DNA from: an uncultured Geobacteraceae bacterium
Lineage (GTDB): Bacteria; Desulfobacterota; Desulfuromonadia; Geobacterales; Pseudopelobacteraceae
Direction of reading: 5' to 3'
DNA length: 64,000 nt
NCBI GenBank assembly: GCA_903939115.1
Contig: CAJAFV010000065.1
Coordinates: 1 to 64,000 of the forward strand
A program made the position numbers and the translations under genes. Numbering within the stretch: the first letter of the stretch is position 1; the number at the start of each line of letters is the position of its first letter. Of the stretch, positions 17,921 through 27,380 are shown piece by piece. The notes below the pieces were generated by a model. That model saw only the letters and a list, made by a program, of their open reading frames with translations, was not told the DNA's origin and made no database searches.

Positions 17921-18220
17921 TCAGCCCAGGTCGACTAAAATAGTGTCTCCACTCAGCTGCACCGGAAATGTTGCAAGCACGAAGTCCGGGTGCCCGTCGC
18001 AGTGACCATCGCTCAGGTTAAAACGGTAGCCGTGCCGTGGACAGGAAATATAACTATCCTTAACGACCGCAGCTCCAAGCGGGCTCCCTTGATGGGGGCA
18101 CTCATTCTCAAAGGCATAAATTTTCCCTTTAACGTTAACCAGCAATATTTCCCTGCCTGAGACAGTAACCACCTTTTTCCCGAAATCGGGTACTTCACTG
18201 ATTTTTGTGCCGGTGTCCAT
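17921..18220 (-). CDS. Rieske-type [2Fe-2S] ferredoxin
   Basis: A 99-residue small Rieske protein. Cluster ligands are seen as CPHQGSPLG (about residues 40-48) and CPRHGYRFNLSDG (about 60-72), the CxH...CxxH arrangement of NirD/BphA3-type ferredoxins. No signal peptide or membrane segment, so cytoplasmic. ATG 18220 was preferred to an ATG 18 bp upstream because AAGGAGG lies 6 bp before it. It precedes cls on the same strand; a partner oxygenase or reductase is not present, so its electron partner is unknown. Confidence 0.85.
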   Translation of the reverse strand: MDTGTKISEVPDFGKKVVTVSGREILLVNVKGKIYAFENECPHQGSPLGAAVVKDSYISCPRHGYRFNLSDGHCDGHPDFVLATFPVQLSGDTILVDLG

Positions 18221-18433
18221 ACATTGCCTCCTTGTCATAGCTACGATACGCGAACCTACCTGAAAAAGTGCATCATCGTCAATTGCTCTTATTTCTCTGA
18301 GCGTACGAGGAAGTCATTTAAACGGCAAGCATGCCTAATAAATAATCACATGATGGGCGCAGTTCGACTTTAAATGTCACTAAAAACAACATTAAACATC
18401 ATATGTGCTTGTAATATAAGTATTAAGCATTGT

Positions 18434-18449
18434 TGGCATGTTCTCTGCT
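18434..18449 (+). promoter_or_regulatory. Sigma-54 promoter of the porin-glnK-amtB-kinase operon
   Basis: TGGCATGTTCTCTGCT matches TGGCAxG-N4-xTGCT with correct -24/-12 spacing and lies 148 bp before the porin start. The gap 18221-18596 otherwise holds only AT-rich leader sequence. No terminator of the nifH/nifB kind follows this promoter. Confidence 0.88.
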
Positions 18450-18596
18450 AATTAATAGATCGATACCGATGCACCAGCAATATTATGTAAGTGGTTGTGA
18501 CCGAAAATAATCAACTTCAACAGAACGTGCCGTGATGGAATCAATGAAGCTTTCATCTGATCACCGTTCAAAATCAACGATGAAAAGGAGAAGAAG

Positions 18597-19791
<1,195 letters not shown>

Positions 19792-19828
19792 TCACGGCAC
19801 AGAAATTACCTATTAATGGAGGAACACC

Positions 19829-21328
19829 ATGAAATTAAAACTTTATCTTGCATCTGTAATGCTTGTTATCCTGGCCGGACTGCTTCCGGTTGCCGCAATG
19901 GCGGAAGAAAAGAAGGACGAAGCACCGGCAGCCGCAGCTGTAGCAACCCCGGCGGCAGCACCGGCAACACCAGCGGCAGATGTTGCGAAACCTGCTGAAG
20001 CCGCAGCACCGACGGCGGCAGCAGCAGCAACCCCTCCGGATGTCAAGCCGGTTCTTAACACCGGTGACACCGCCTGGATGCTGGTCTCCTCGGCACTGGT
20101 ACTGCTAATGATCCCTGGTCTGGCCCTGTTCTACGGTGGCATGGTTCGTCAGAAAAACGTCCTTTCAACCTTCATGCACTCGTTCGTTGCGATGGGTATT
20201 GTCGGCGTTCAGTGGGCGGTGATCGGCTATTCGCTCTCATTCGGTCCTGATATGGCTAAAATGGGTCTGGTCGGTGACTTCAGCAAGTTCATGCTGAACG
20301 GCCTGATCATCATGAAAGATGCCGCCAGCGGTACGGTTGAATTTGCCCTGTTCCAGAACTTTACCAAAGAGCCGGGCGCTATCCCTGAGCTCGTGTTTGC
20401 CATGTACCAGTGCATGTTCGCCATGATAACCGTCGCCCTTATCTCCGGCGCCATGGCGGAACGTGTTAAGTTCTCCGCCTACTGTCTGTTTGTGCTCCTC
20501 TGGACGACTCTTGTCTATGACCCGCTTGCTCACTGGGTCTGGATGACTGACGGCTGGTTGTTCAAAAAAGGTGCACTCGATTTTGCCGGCGGTACTGTCG
20601 TTCATCTCTCATCCGGTATCTCAGCGCTGGCTTTCCTGATGTTCCTCGGCAAACGTCACGGTTTTCCCAATGAGCGTATGGCACCGCACAATCTGCCGCT
20701 CACTCTCCTAGGCGTCGGTCTCCTCTGGTTCGGCTGGTTCGGCTTCAACGCCGGCTCGGCAATAGTTGGCGTCAACACCTCAGACGCAGCAGGCGGGTTG
20801 GCCGGTCTGGCCTTTGCAACCACCACGATCGCTCCAGCCGCAGCCGGTCTCTCCTGGATGATTGCTGAATGGGTTCACTCCGGCAAGCCGAGCGCTCTCG
20901 GCTTCGGTTCCGGTGTTGTTGCAGGACTTGTTGTTATCACTCCGGCAGCCGGATTTGTACAGCCGGGAGCAGCACTGCTGATGGGCCTGATGGCTGGCCT
21001 GGTCTGCTACGGCGGTATCCTGCTGAAAGCCAAACTGAAATATGACGATTCACTCGATGCTTTCGGCGTACATGGCATCGGCGGTACTTTTGGAGCGATC
21101 ATGACCGGTGTATTTGCCACGGTTGGCGCAACCGGCCTGTTGGCAGGAAACTTTAAACAGCTCATGATTCAGTTGATCGCAGTAGTCGCAGCAGGAGCCT
21201 ACGCGTTTATTGTGACAATCGTTCTGGCCTTCATTCTCGACAAGACCATCGGTCTGCGGGTTGACAAAGAAGACGAAATCATGGGTCTCGACCAGACGCA
21301 GCATTCAGAGTCCGGTTACAATATGTAG
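19829..21328 (+). CDS. amtB: Ammonium transporter
   Basis: A 499-residue Amt/Rh channel for ammonium. A cleavable signal peptide (about 1-25, ending AAMA) is followed by an unusually long Ala/Pro/Thr-rich linker (about residues 26-72) before the eleven membrane helices start at DTAWMLVSSALVLLM. Family signatures FYGGMVRQKNVL and FDFAGGTVVH-like LDFAGGTVVHLSSG are intact, as are the twin-histidine segments. The C-terminal tail that contacts GlnK is present. GGAGGAACACC precedes ATG 19829. The low-complexity linker is longer than usual and would be periplasmic. Confidence 0.95.
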   Translation: MKLKLYLASVMLVILAGLLPVAAMAEEKKDEAPAAAAVATPAAAPATPAADVAKPAEAAAPTAAAAATPPDVKPVLNTGDTAWMLVSSALVLLMIPGLALFYGGMVRQKNVLSTFMHSFVAMGIVGVQWAVIGYSLSFGPDMAKMGLVGDFSKFMLNGLIIMKDAASGTVEFALFQNFTKEPGAIPELVFAMYQCMFAMITVALISGAMAERVKFSAYCLFVLLWTTLVYDPLAHWVWMTDGWLFKKGALDFAGGTVVHLSSGISALAFLMFLGKRHGFPNERMAPHNLPLTLLGVGLLWFGWFGFNAGSAIVGVNTSDAAGGLAGLAFATTTIAPAAAGLSWMIAEWVHSGKPSALGFGSGVVAGLVVITPAAGFVQPGAALLMGLMAGLVCYGGILLKAKLKYDDSLDAFGVHGIGGTFGAIMTGVFATVGATGLLAGNFKQLMIQLIAVVAAGAYAFIVTIVLAFILDKTIGLRVDKEDEIMGLDQTQHSESGYNM

Positions 21329-21356
21329 AGTCACACTGTATTTTCTCTCATCTCAG

Positions 21357-21386
21357 GAAGCCGCCCCATTGTGGGCGGCTTCTTTC
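21357..21386 (+). terminator. Terminator-like hairpin after amtB
   Basis: GAAGCCGCCC (21357-21366) pairs with GGGCGGCTTC (21373-21382), followed by TTTCCCTT. The T tract is short and the kinase gene starts 20 bp later, so it may only attenuate expression. Confidence 0.65.
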
Positions 21387-21401
21387 CCTTCTGGAGCATC
21401 T

Positions 21402-22145
21402 ATGAAAGATTCGGCGGCCGGGCATAGCAATGAAGCTATCATATCCGCAGATCTGCTGCGGCAGTTGGCCTATAATGATAAAATGGCCGAACTGGGCAAA
21501 ATTTCTGCCGGCGTGGTGCACGAACTGAACGCTCCGCTCTCAGTCATAATCTCGGCATCCCAGATGATCCTGCGTGAAGAGGGTGTTCCGGAGGTTGTCC
21601 AGGAGATGATCTCCCGCATCAACACCGAGGCACAGCGCCTGTCGCACCTGACCAAAGGATTGCTGAATTTCAGCAGCCATGATGACACCATCAGCGAAGT
21701 CGATCTCAATCTCACAGTAGATTTCATTCTCAACTTTCTGAATTTTGAAGCCGCACGCCGTGCGGTAATTGTCTTGAAGCAGCTCGATTGCACACTTCCA
21801 ACCATCAGGTTAGACGGCAACCTTCTGAAACAGATTCTTCTCAATATTATCATGAATGCGCTGCAGGCTATGGAAGAGAACGGCGGCAAACTCCTTGTCG
21901 AAACCTCAAACGGAGCATCCGACAGCGTATGCTTTATCATTACCGACAACGGTCCGGGAATCCCCATCGAGACTCTTGACCGGATTTTTGATCGCTACTT
22001 CACCACAAAAAAACCGGGCGACGGCACGGGACTGGGTCTGTTTGTTACGAAAAGTCTGGTGGAAAGCATGGGTGGGGAAATCAAGGTAACCAGTCGGGTC
22101 GGCGGCGGCACGACGTTTATGGTTACGCTCCCGATACGGCAGTAA
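21402..22145 (+). CDS. gnfK: Soluble histidine kinase, probable GnfK of the nif antitermination system
   Basis: A 247-residue cytoplasmic kinase with no membrane segment and almost no sensor region. The phosphoacceptor is in GVVHELNAPL (H about residue 44), followed by N box NIIMNALQAM, G1 DNGPGIP and G2 GTGLGLFV. Gene position right after glnK-amtB matches what I recall for gnfK of Geobacter sulfurreducens, whose product phosphorylates the ANTAR antiterminator GnfR; a GnfR-like gene is at 59794. With no sensor domain, input probably comes through a protein such as GlnK (inference). ATG 21402 is used; an in-frame upstream start would overlap amtB. Confidence 0.72.
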   Translation: MKDSAAGHSNEAIISADLLRQLAYNDKMAELGKISAGVVHELNAPLSVIISASQMILREEGVPEVVQEMISRINTEAQRLSHLTKGLLNFSSHDDTISEVDLNLTVDFILNFLNFEAARRAVIVLKQLDCTLPTIRLDGNLLKQILLNIIMNALQAMEENGGKLLVETSNGASDSVCFIITDNGPGIPIETLDRIFDRYFTTKKPGDGTGLGLFVTKSLVESMGGEIKVTSRVGGGTTFMVTLPIRQ

Positions 22146-22154
22146 CTATTTCCA

Positions 22155-22949
22155 TCAAGCCGTGCACATTACCTGCCTCACCCGATATTCCCCACCGATA
22201 ACGAGATATTCCCCTTCGCCTTTCATAATGCTCCCCGGCAGCAGGTCGTTGTAGAAAAACACCTTGCAGAGCGGCACCAGAACTTCCCAGACCGTTGAGC
22301 CGAATTCCCAGGCCCGCTCCTCGTCAGACGTAAATGAGGCGAGATTATTCAGCCGGACGATCTGACGGCGCCGGTCAACCTGCTCAATGATGTCGTGTTC
22401 GCTGGCGTCATATGTGCCACGATACAGGGGAATTATTGGTGAATGGGGATATTTTCTGATCAGTTCAAACTGGCAGTATTCGTAGAGGATATCGAGCTGA
22501 GACTGAATTGCGTTAGTGCGGGCGCTTCCCTTCATGACGTCCACCGTGTAGTCGAAATACTCCTGGCTGTGAATACTCTTGATACTGGCGCGATGAAAGG
22601 AAGGGGTGATCCCCATGCGGCTCTCTACCCAGCGCTTGAGTACGGCGCCTTCGATGGAGTTTGAATCCATCATCCAGCCGCGCAGATAGCGAAGATAGCT
22701 GTTCTTGATGCTTTTACGGGCGCTGTCGGTCTGATCCTGCCACTGATGCAGCTGAAACTTTACCGACATGTAATCGTTGAAGGTGACTGCCCGAACTTCC
22801 TGGCTATCGAGAGTGGAAAGCCTGTCAAAGAGGAAGCGGTTCCCCTCCTTGACACCCTGGATCTCCAGCGTTTGTGGGTTGTCGTTGAAATGGCGGGAGG
22901 CGATGACCCAGGGCGGCAGGTTGCAGTTGTTAAACGAGCCGTTATGCAT
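22155..22949 (-). CDS. draT: NAD+-dinitrogenase-reductase ADP-ribosyltransferase DraT
   Basis: A 264-residue enzyme that ADP-ribosylates an arginine of NifH and switches nitrogenase off in response to ammonium or energy loss. Whole-length similarity to DraT is recognisable in PPWVIASRHFNDNPQ, LRGWMMDSNSIEGAVLKRWVESR, PLYRGTYDASEH and the C-terminal KVFFYNDLLPGSIMKGEGEYLVIGGEY. It is the last gene of the nifEN operon; its ATG is one base after the stop of the nifX-like gene, so the two are coupled. The reversing enzyme DraG is encoded separately at 53520, and the NifH target arginine (AGRGVIT) is present. Confidence 0.92.
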   Translation of the reverse strand: MHNGSFNNCNLPPWVIASRHFNDNPQTLEIQGVKEGNRFLFDRLSTLDSQEVRAVTFNDYMSVKFQLHQWQDQTDSARKSIKNSYLRYLRGWMMDSNSIEGAVLKRWVESRMGITPSFHRASIKSIHSQEYFDYTVDVMKGSARTNAIQSQLDILYEYCQFELIRKYPHSPIIPLYRGTYDASEHDIIEQVDRRRQIVRLNNLASFTSDEERAWEFGSTVWEVLVPLCKVFFYNDLLPGSIMKGEGEYLVIGGEYRVRQVMCTA

Positions 22950-22950
22950 G

Positions 22951-23280
22951 TCAGAAAACTTTTGCCAGTTCCACCAGCGTAGTTTTTATCGGACCGCTGG
23001 TAACAAACGGCTCAACACCGAGTTTTTCCAGCTCAACCTTCGGATGTTCGCCCATCTGGGCGGTAACAACCGCCCGACATCCGGCGAGAGCGTCGGCAAT
23101 ACTCCGTAACACGTGGCCGCGCAGGGGATGATCCGGATCAAAGCTGCAGTACCGTTCGACCGTACGCTCATCAACCAGAGTTGCAGTGCCGTTTTCAACA
23201 TCATAAATGAGAAATCGCTCGGCATGGCCGAAGTGCTGGTTTATTTCCTTACCGTCTTTTGATGCGACAGCTATCAGCAT
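22951..23280 (-). CDS. NifX/NafY-domain protein
   Basis: A 109-residue single-domain protein of the NifB-C/NifX/NafY family (ribonuclease-H-like fold) that binds iron-molybdenum cofactor or its precursors. Family marks are MLIAVASKDGKEINQHFGHAERFLIYD at the N-terminus, DPDHPLRGHVLRSIADALAGCRAVVTAQMG in the middle and a C-terminal TSGPIKTTLVELA. NHFGH/QHFGH is the typical cofactor-binding histidine segment. Because the nifB product here lacks its C-terminal NifX domain, this protein and NifX (23681) may supply that function. It is coupled to draT. Confidence 0.85.
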   Translation of the reverse strand: MLIAVASKDGKEINQHFGHAERFLIYDVENGTATLVDERTVERYCSFDPDHPLRGHVLRSIADALAGCRAVVTAQMGEHPKVELEKLGVEPFVTSGPIKTTLVELAKVF

Positions 23281-23300
23281 GGCACCCTCCTCTACAATAA

Positions 23301-23330
23301 ACCTCCGGGGTTTTAAGCCCCGGAGGTTTT
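23301..23330 (-). terminator. Strong hairpin between ferredoxin and nifX-like genes
   Basis: ACCTCCGGGG (23301-23310) and CCCCGGAGGT (23318-23327) pair perfectly and have T-rich flanks on both strands. Downstream genes lack an obvious promoter, so it is probably an attenuator or an mRNA end that reduces nifX-like and draT expression. Confidence 0.65.
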
Positions 23331-23358
23331 GGTTTGCGGGTTCTTCAGAACGATCCGC

Positions 23359-23643
23359 CTATGACGTATAGCCGAATGCGTGAGCTTCAACCGGCTCAAA
23401 CGAGAAACATTTTTTCGGACAGGTCCGCCCGCACGCCTGGCAGCCGATACAATTGCCGGCAGTGGCAACCGTCATATACGCTTTGGCAGTGTCGTCTGAA
23501 TCGACCTCTTCGTATGTCAATACATCCATGGCACACGCCTTATAGCAGCGACCGCACCCGATGCAGAGATCTTTGTCGATAGCCTTGATGAATTGCGGTG
23601 TCCATTCTCGTCCGTCCTTCGTTGTTCCTGTGATAAATGCCAT
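23359..23643 (-). CDS. fdxB: Nif-specific ferredoxin III, 2[4Fe-4S]
   Basis: A 94-residue bacterial-type ferredoxin. The first cluster motif is CIGCGRCYKAC (about residues 27-37) and the second CIGCQACGRTCPKKC (about 65-79). The N-terminal MAFITGTTKDGREWTPQFI and the spacing between clusters match the nif-associated ferredoxin III family (FdxB), which donates electrons during nitrogenase maturation or catalysis. It lies between nifX and a NifX-domain gene in the nifEN operon. AAGGAGGAAGACGACA precedes ATG 23643. Confidence 0.9.
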   Translation of the reverse strand: MAFITGTTKDGREWTPQFIKAIDKDLCIGCGRCYKACAMDVLTYEEVDSDDTAKAYMTVATAGNCIGCQACGRTCPKKCFSFEPVEAHAFGYTS

Positions 23644-23680
23644 TGTCGTCTTCCTCCTTAGTAGTTAGTGATGCTTCGTA

Positions 23681-24079
23681 TTAATCTTCCATAAATGTTG
23701 GTGCCTGCCCCTTGTTTATTTCCTTATTCATTGCCTTGCGAAGCCATGGTGGCGGATTACCGCGCAGTACCTCCTGAAAACGCTCAACGGTTTCTTTCAG
23801 ATTAACTTCTGTGTTCGTCTTCATCGGATGGATTTTTTGTGCAACCAGCTTCGCCGCTGCAGGGCCGCCAATCTGCATCGTATAGACGATCGAACATTCC
23901 GAAAGCAGCTGAGCACGCGCAGCGATCCGGTCTTCCTCGTCCGGACCATGTTCACCGACGCTGACAGCCTCAAGAAAACCGGCTTCGTCAGGCCCGACTT
24001 CCCAGATGTGGAAGCTGTGACACTGCCCGAAGTGCTGATCGATTATTTCACCGGTTGATGTAGTAAATGCAATTTTCAT
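23681..24079 (-). CDS. nifX: Nitrogenase cofactor carrier NifX
   Basis: A 132-residue NifX: N-terminal MKIAFTTSTGEIIDQHFGQCHSFHIWEV with the QHFG segment, then RAQLLSECSIVYTMQIGGPAAAKLV and a NifX-specific C-terminal tail GNPPPWLRKAM. NifX binds NifB-co and VK-cluster and passes them through NifEN. The gene directly follows nifEN, the usual order. AAAAGGAGTTCAAC precedes ATG 24079. Confidence 0.92.
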   Translation of the reverse strand: MKIAFTTSTGEIIDQHFGQCHSFHIWEVGPDEAGFLEAVSVGEHGPDEEDRIAARAQLLSECSIVYTMQIGGPAAAKLVAQKIHPMKTNTEVNLKETVERFQEVLRGNPPPWLRKAMNKEINKGQAPTFMED

Positions 24080-24093
24080 GTTGAACTCCTTTT

Positions 24094-24247
24094 CACCACA
24101 GAGACACAGAGAGCACTGAGAGATTCAAAAGCAAATCTTTTGGATAAAAATCAATTTAAAACGCCTGGAAGCATCAAACGTCAATAAAGGCTTTTACCCG
24201 GCTTTTAATTGTTTTACTTTTCTCAGTGTCCTCTGTGACTCTGTGTT
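24094..24247. repeat. CACAGAG palindromic repeat unit, copy 1
   Basis: A left arm of CACAGAG-type sequence (24097-24121) and a right arm TCTCAGTGTCCTCTGTGACT (from 24221) form a long imperfect inverted repeat that fills the nifEN-nifX gap. Related copies lie between nifH and nifD and between nifB and draG. Probably an intercistronic REP-like element. Confidence 0.75.
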
Positions 24248-24263
24248 AGATTATTTTGCACTA

Positions 24264-27041
24264 TTAATTATGTGCTAGTTTCTGCGCTTCTTTGGCATTG
24301 GCCTGAAATAAATTGGCAGTTTCAAATACCAGATTCAGCGTGCCGCGATAGCCGACCCACACCTTCTGATGTGCTCCAAGGCGATCAAACACCGGCAACC
24401 CGGCCCGGAGATGAGCCCCGATTTTAAGCTTGTTTGCCGCCTGACGACCGTTTGAGTTGGCAACGATGAGATCGGCGCCCTTGGCAGCTGTTTCCAGATC
24501 CTCCAGATCCCCGATAAAAACATTACCGCCGGGCAGTCCGTCCAGCCCACGTGTGCGGGTGGCGGAAAGCGCTGCCTGAATTTCACAGCCCATTCCGGCC
24601 AGAAAGCCGGTCAACGTTTTTAGATTGTCGGACTCCAGCGCGATAGCCACTTTTTTAGTGCCGAACTGATAATGACTGTCAACCATGGCGTCCATCAGAC
24701 GACTGCGCCAGCGGCGGTGTTTGTCCGGGATCGGGCGACCGCTGATGGCGGAGAGCACCTCCATGAAACGGTCGGTCTCGGCGAGTCCGGTCAGTGACGT
24801 AAAACCGTAGGCCGGAATGCCGAATTTACCCTTCAGCTTGAGAGCAGCTTTTCCCAGCGAATCTCCGACGTAGACGGTCGCACAACTCCGGCCGGCTTTT
24901 CGAATATCCTCAACGGTAATGCCGCCGGTAGAAAGCGGCGAAACGACAGCGTCAATATGACCGTCCATGGCATTGGAAATATCCGGTATCGTCAGAACGG
25001 TCAGGCCGAATGATTCAACCAGCTCTTTCAATTCTTCCACATCGGCCGGGGTCAGATGAGCACCGGGGAGGAGATTGACCTGATCCTTAACAACCTCGCC
25101 ACCCTCCGCCAGCGTTGCAACGATCGACTCTACCGCTGCGGCGTACCCTTCCTGCAGAGAACCGCAATAATCGGGCGTTGATGCCCAGATAACCGGGACT
25201 GAAGCGTGTTCCGGATGTTCCACACGGAACTGCTTTATGGCGCTATCGACATCATCTCCCATGGTCTCGGTCAAGCCGGTGGTCATTACGCCGACCACCT
25301 CGGGAGCAAACTTCTCGATAACCCGCCCGATACCTTTTTTCAGATTTTCCCAACCGCCAAAGATTGCGCTGTCCTCGCTCATCGCCGTGGCATTCAGGGC
25401 GATAGACTCCTTGTAATGCCGCGACAGCTGTAAGCGGATAAAGGTCGAGCACCCCTGGGCACCATGGAGCAGGCCGAGCATGTTATTGATCCCCAGGTAG
25501 GCCATCGTGGCTCCGAGCGCGGGAGAATTCTTCTGCGGGTTTACTGTGGCGGCTTTCCCCCCGCCTGTCGCGGTTGCGGGAAGCATCGATTCAGCAGACG
25601 GCATCGGCAACGCCATAAAAGCCTCGGCATGACCGTATGAAAAGGCCAGGTCGTCCTGCAACTCGACGCCATTTTTTTCCCACGGTGCCGGTGCATTCAA
25701 GGTCGGCCAGATCGGGTTGTTGACTGTCATGTCCAACTGCTTGGAAAAGGTCACCATCCCTTCATACCCGGCATATGGGTGACTGCGGCCGTGATTGATG
25801 TCCATGAACGGAGTTTTTGTTTTGAGTGCCAGAAATTTGGTCTTGCCGCCGGCGACAATCAGATCCGGCATCTTGTTGCGCATGACTTCCAGCAGGCCCG
25901 CAGTGGAGGTGTCCTCAATGATCTGGGCATCCTTGTGCATCAGCCCCTTCATACGGTAGAAATCCTCCAGGGTCGAGTTCTGCGTTCCGGCCGCCAGCAC
26001 CTCTACACCCAGTTCGTTCAGCGCGTTGACCATCGACCAGGTCTTGACGCCACCGGTGAAAAGGACCGCCGTCTTGCCTGCCAGCCGGGCACGGTAGGGT
26101 GCTATGGCGGTACGGCATTTTGTTTCTTCTTCTTCTATCAGCCGCTCCACCCGATCCTGCATGACCCGTTTTTCCAGGCCGTTGACGATATCGTCCAGTT
26201 CGCGGGCGATATCACGCAGCGCCTTGGCGGTGTCTGTCATGCCGTAGAACGATTCCTCAAGATACGGCATGCCGTAGGTTTTCTGCATCTTCTTGGCAAG
26301 ATTGGTCAACGATTTGGAACAGATGATGATATTGAGCTTGGCCCGGTGGGCGTAACGCAGCTCTTCGAATTTCGCATCTCCGCTGAAGCAGGAAAGAACC
26401 TGGATCCCGAGGCGGTCAAAGAGCGGCAGCATCCCCCACAGATCACCGGCGATGTTGTACTCACCAATGAGATTTATCGGGTATTCTCCGAGGTGCGGCG
26501 GTTCGGTTGTGCCGATGACATATTTAAAGAGAATTTCTCCGGCCAGGCGGTTACCGATGTTTTTATCGCCGATAAAACCGGGAGTGTTCACCGGAATAAT
26601 CGGAACAGCTACTTTTTGCGCTGCCGCCGTGCAGACCGCCTCCACATCATCGCCGGTCATGGCGGTCACGCAGGTAGCGTAGACAAATATCGCCCGTGCC
26701 TGATCCTTGTAGCGGTCGGCCAGATCGAGAATCGCCTTGTAGAGTTTTTTCTCCCCACCGAAGATGACGTCATTCTCCAGCATCTCGGTGGTAAAGCCGC
26801 GCCGGTAGAGCTGGGCATCCGATGACCTGGCACCGCGGTTGTCCCATGAATTGCCGGCACAGCCGATCGGACCATGAACCAGGTGGATGGCATCGGTGAT
26901 CGGCATCAGCACGACCCGCGCGCCGTCATAGGCACAGGAACGCTCGGTTCCCTCGCCCGGTTCTGATTTTTTGCAGAATTTGGGCGCACCCTTATCATTT
27001 GTTTCGCAATCTGTTACATCGTAGTAGTCGGGCTTTGCCAT
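24264..27041 (-). CDS. nifEN: Fused nitrogenase cofactor scaffold NifEN
   Basis: A 925-residue single polypeptide joining NifE and NifN, the scaffold on which NifB-co matures to FeMo-co. The NifE half shows CAYDGARVVLMPITDAIHLVHGPIGCAGN and later HPYAGYEGM; the NifN half begins near residue 480 after a Gly/Ser/Pro-rich linker and shows LGINNMLGLLHGAQGCSTF and TTGLTETMGDD. Both halves keep the cysteines expected for the interface P-like clusters. Fusion is known in Geobacter-type genomes, where nifE and nifN are otherwise separate genes in most diazotrophs. ATG 27041 (GGAGAAACGGT before it) is preferred to an ATG 51 bp upstream that lies in the terminator leader. Confidence 0.93.
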   Translation of the reverse strand: MAKPDYYDVTDCETNDKGAPKFCKKSEPGEGTERSCAYDGARVVLMPITDAIHLVHGPIGCAGNSWDNRGARSSDAQLYRRGFTTEMLENDVIFGGEKKLYKAILDLADRYKDQARAIFVYATCVTAMTGDDVEAVCTAAAQKVAVPIIPVNTPGFIGDKNIGNRLAGEILFKYVIGTTEPPHLGEYPINLIGEYNIAGDLWGMLPLFDRLGIQVLSCFSGDAKFEELRYAHRAKLNIIICSKSLTNLAKKMQKTYGMPYLEESFYGMTDTAKALRDIARELDDIVNGLEKRVMQDRVERLIEEEETKCRTAIAPYRARLAGKTAVLFTGGVKTWSMVNALNELGVEVLAAGTQNSTLEDFYRMKGLMHKDAQIIEDTSTAGLLEVMRNKMPDLIVAGGKTKFLALKTKTPFMDINHGRSHPYAGYEGMVTFSKQLDMTVNNPIWPTLNAPAPWEKNGVELQDDLAFSYGHAEAFMALPMPSAESMLPATATGGGKAATVNPQKNSPALGATMAYLGINNMLGLLHGAQGCSTFIRLQLSRHYKESIALNATAMSEDSAIFGGWENLKKGIGRVIEKFAPEVVGVMTTGLTETMGDDVDSAIKQFRVEHPEHASVPVIWASTPDYCGSLQEGYAAAVESIVATLAEGGEVVKDQVNLLPGAHLTPADVEELKELVESFGLTVLTIPDISNAMDGHIDAVVSPLSTGGITVEDIRKAGRSCATVYVGDSLGKAALKLKGKFGIPAYGFTSLTGLAETDRFMEVLSAISGRPIPDKHRRWRSRLMDAMVDSHYQFGTKKVAIALESDNLKTLTGFLAGMGCEIQAALSATRTRGLDGLPGGNVFIGDLEDLETAAKGADLIVANSNGRQAANKLKIGAHLRAGLPVFDRLGAHQKVWVGYRGTLNLVFETANLFQANAKEAQKLAHN

Positions 27042-27070
27042 ACCGTTTCTCCAGGCCGGTTTATTCACAT

Positions 27071-27159
27071 AAAAAAAGCGCCACACGTCCATAGAAAATG
27101 AACTTTGATGGCGCCGTTGCCATTAATCGCGAGTGTATTTCAAGTAGCTGTGCTGATAC
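27071..27159 (-). promoter_or_regulatory. ANTAR-type antitermination leader of nifEN
   Basis: On the minus strand the predicted transcript starts near 27159. At 27123-27108 ATGGC-AACGGC-GCCAT forms a perfect 5-bp hairpin with a hexaloop carrying A1 and G4. Its 3' half overlaps the terminator arm GGCGCCA (27114 down), which pairs with TGGCGC followed by seven T (27083-27071). An ACAGCT box lies 22 nt upstream and may belong to a weak first hairpin. Confidence 0.8.
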
Positions 27160-27169
27160 GCTTTCATCT

Positions 27170-27185
27170 AGCACGTGCTGTGCCA
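27170..27185 (-). promoter_or_regulatory. Sigma-54 promoter of nifEN
   Basis: Minus strand TGGCACAGCACGTGCT, a near-consensus -24/-12 element. Between it and the divergent gene at 27381 (27186-27380) I see AT-rich sequence that must hold the activator sites of nifEN and the promoter of the binding-protein gene, but no convincing motif. Confidence 0.92.
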
Positions 27186-27380
27186 ATGCAGGTAGAAATC
27201 ATAACATACTGAGTCTGAAGCGCTTTCTTTAGCAGCGGCATAATCAGCTCACCGCAAATGCCTTATTTTTACGCACAGTGCTTATCCTGTACTACAGACA
27301 TGAAACCTGCTTGCGCGCCTGCGCTATTTGATGTAGATTCCCACATGTTTTAGCGGTATTAAAAATATAAGGGGTTTTTC

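Noticed and set aside
25779-26825. 348-residue plus-strand open frame
   Set aside because: It lies entirely antisense to nifEN, with His/Arg-rich composition typical of a shadow frame, and has no ribosome site or family motif.
27051-27092. Earlier start for NifEN
   Set aside because: It falls in the region between the leader terminator and the real ribosome site, and the added residues are not NifE-like.
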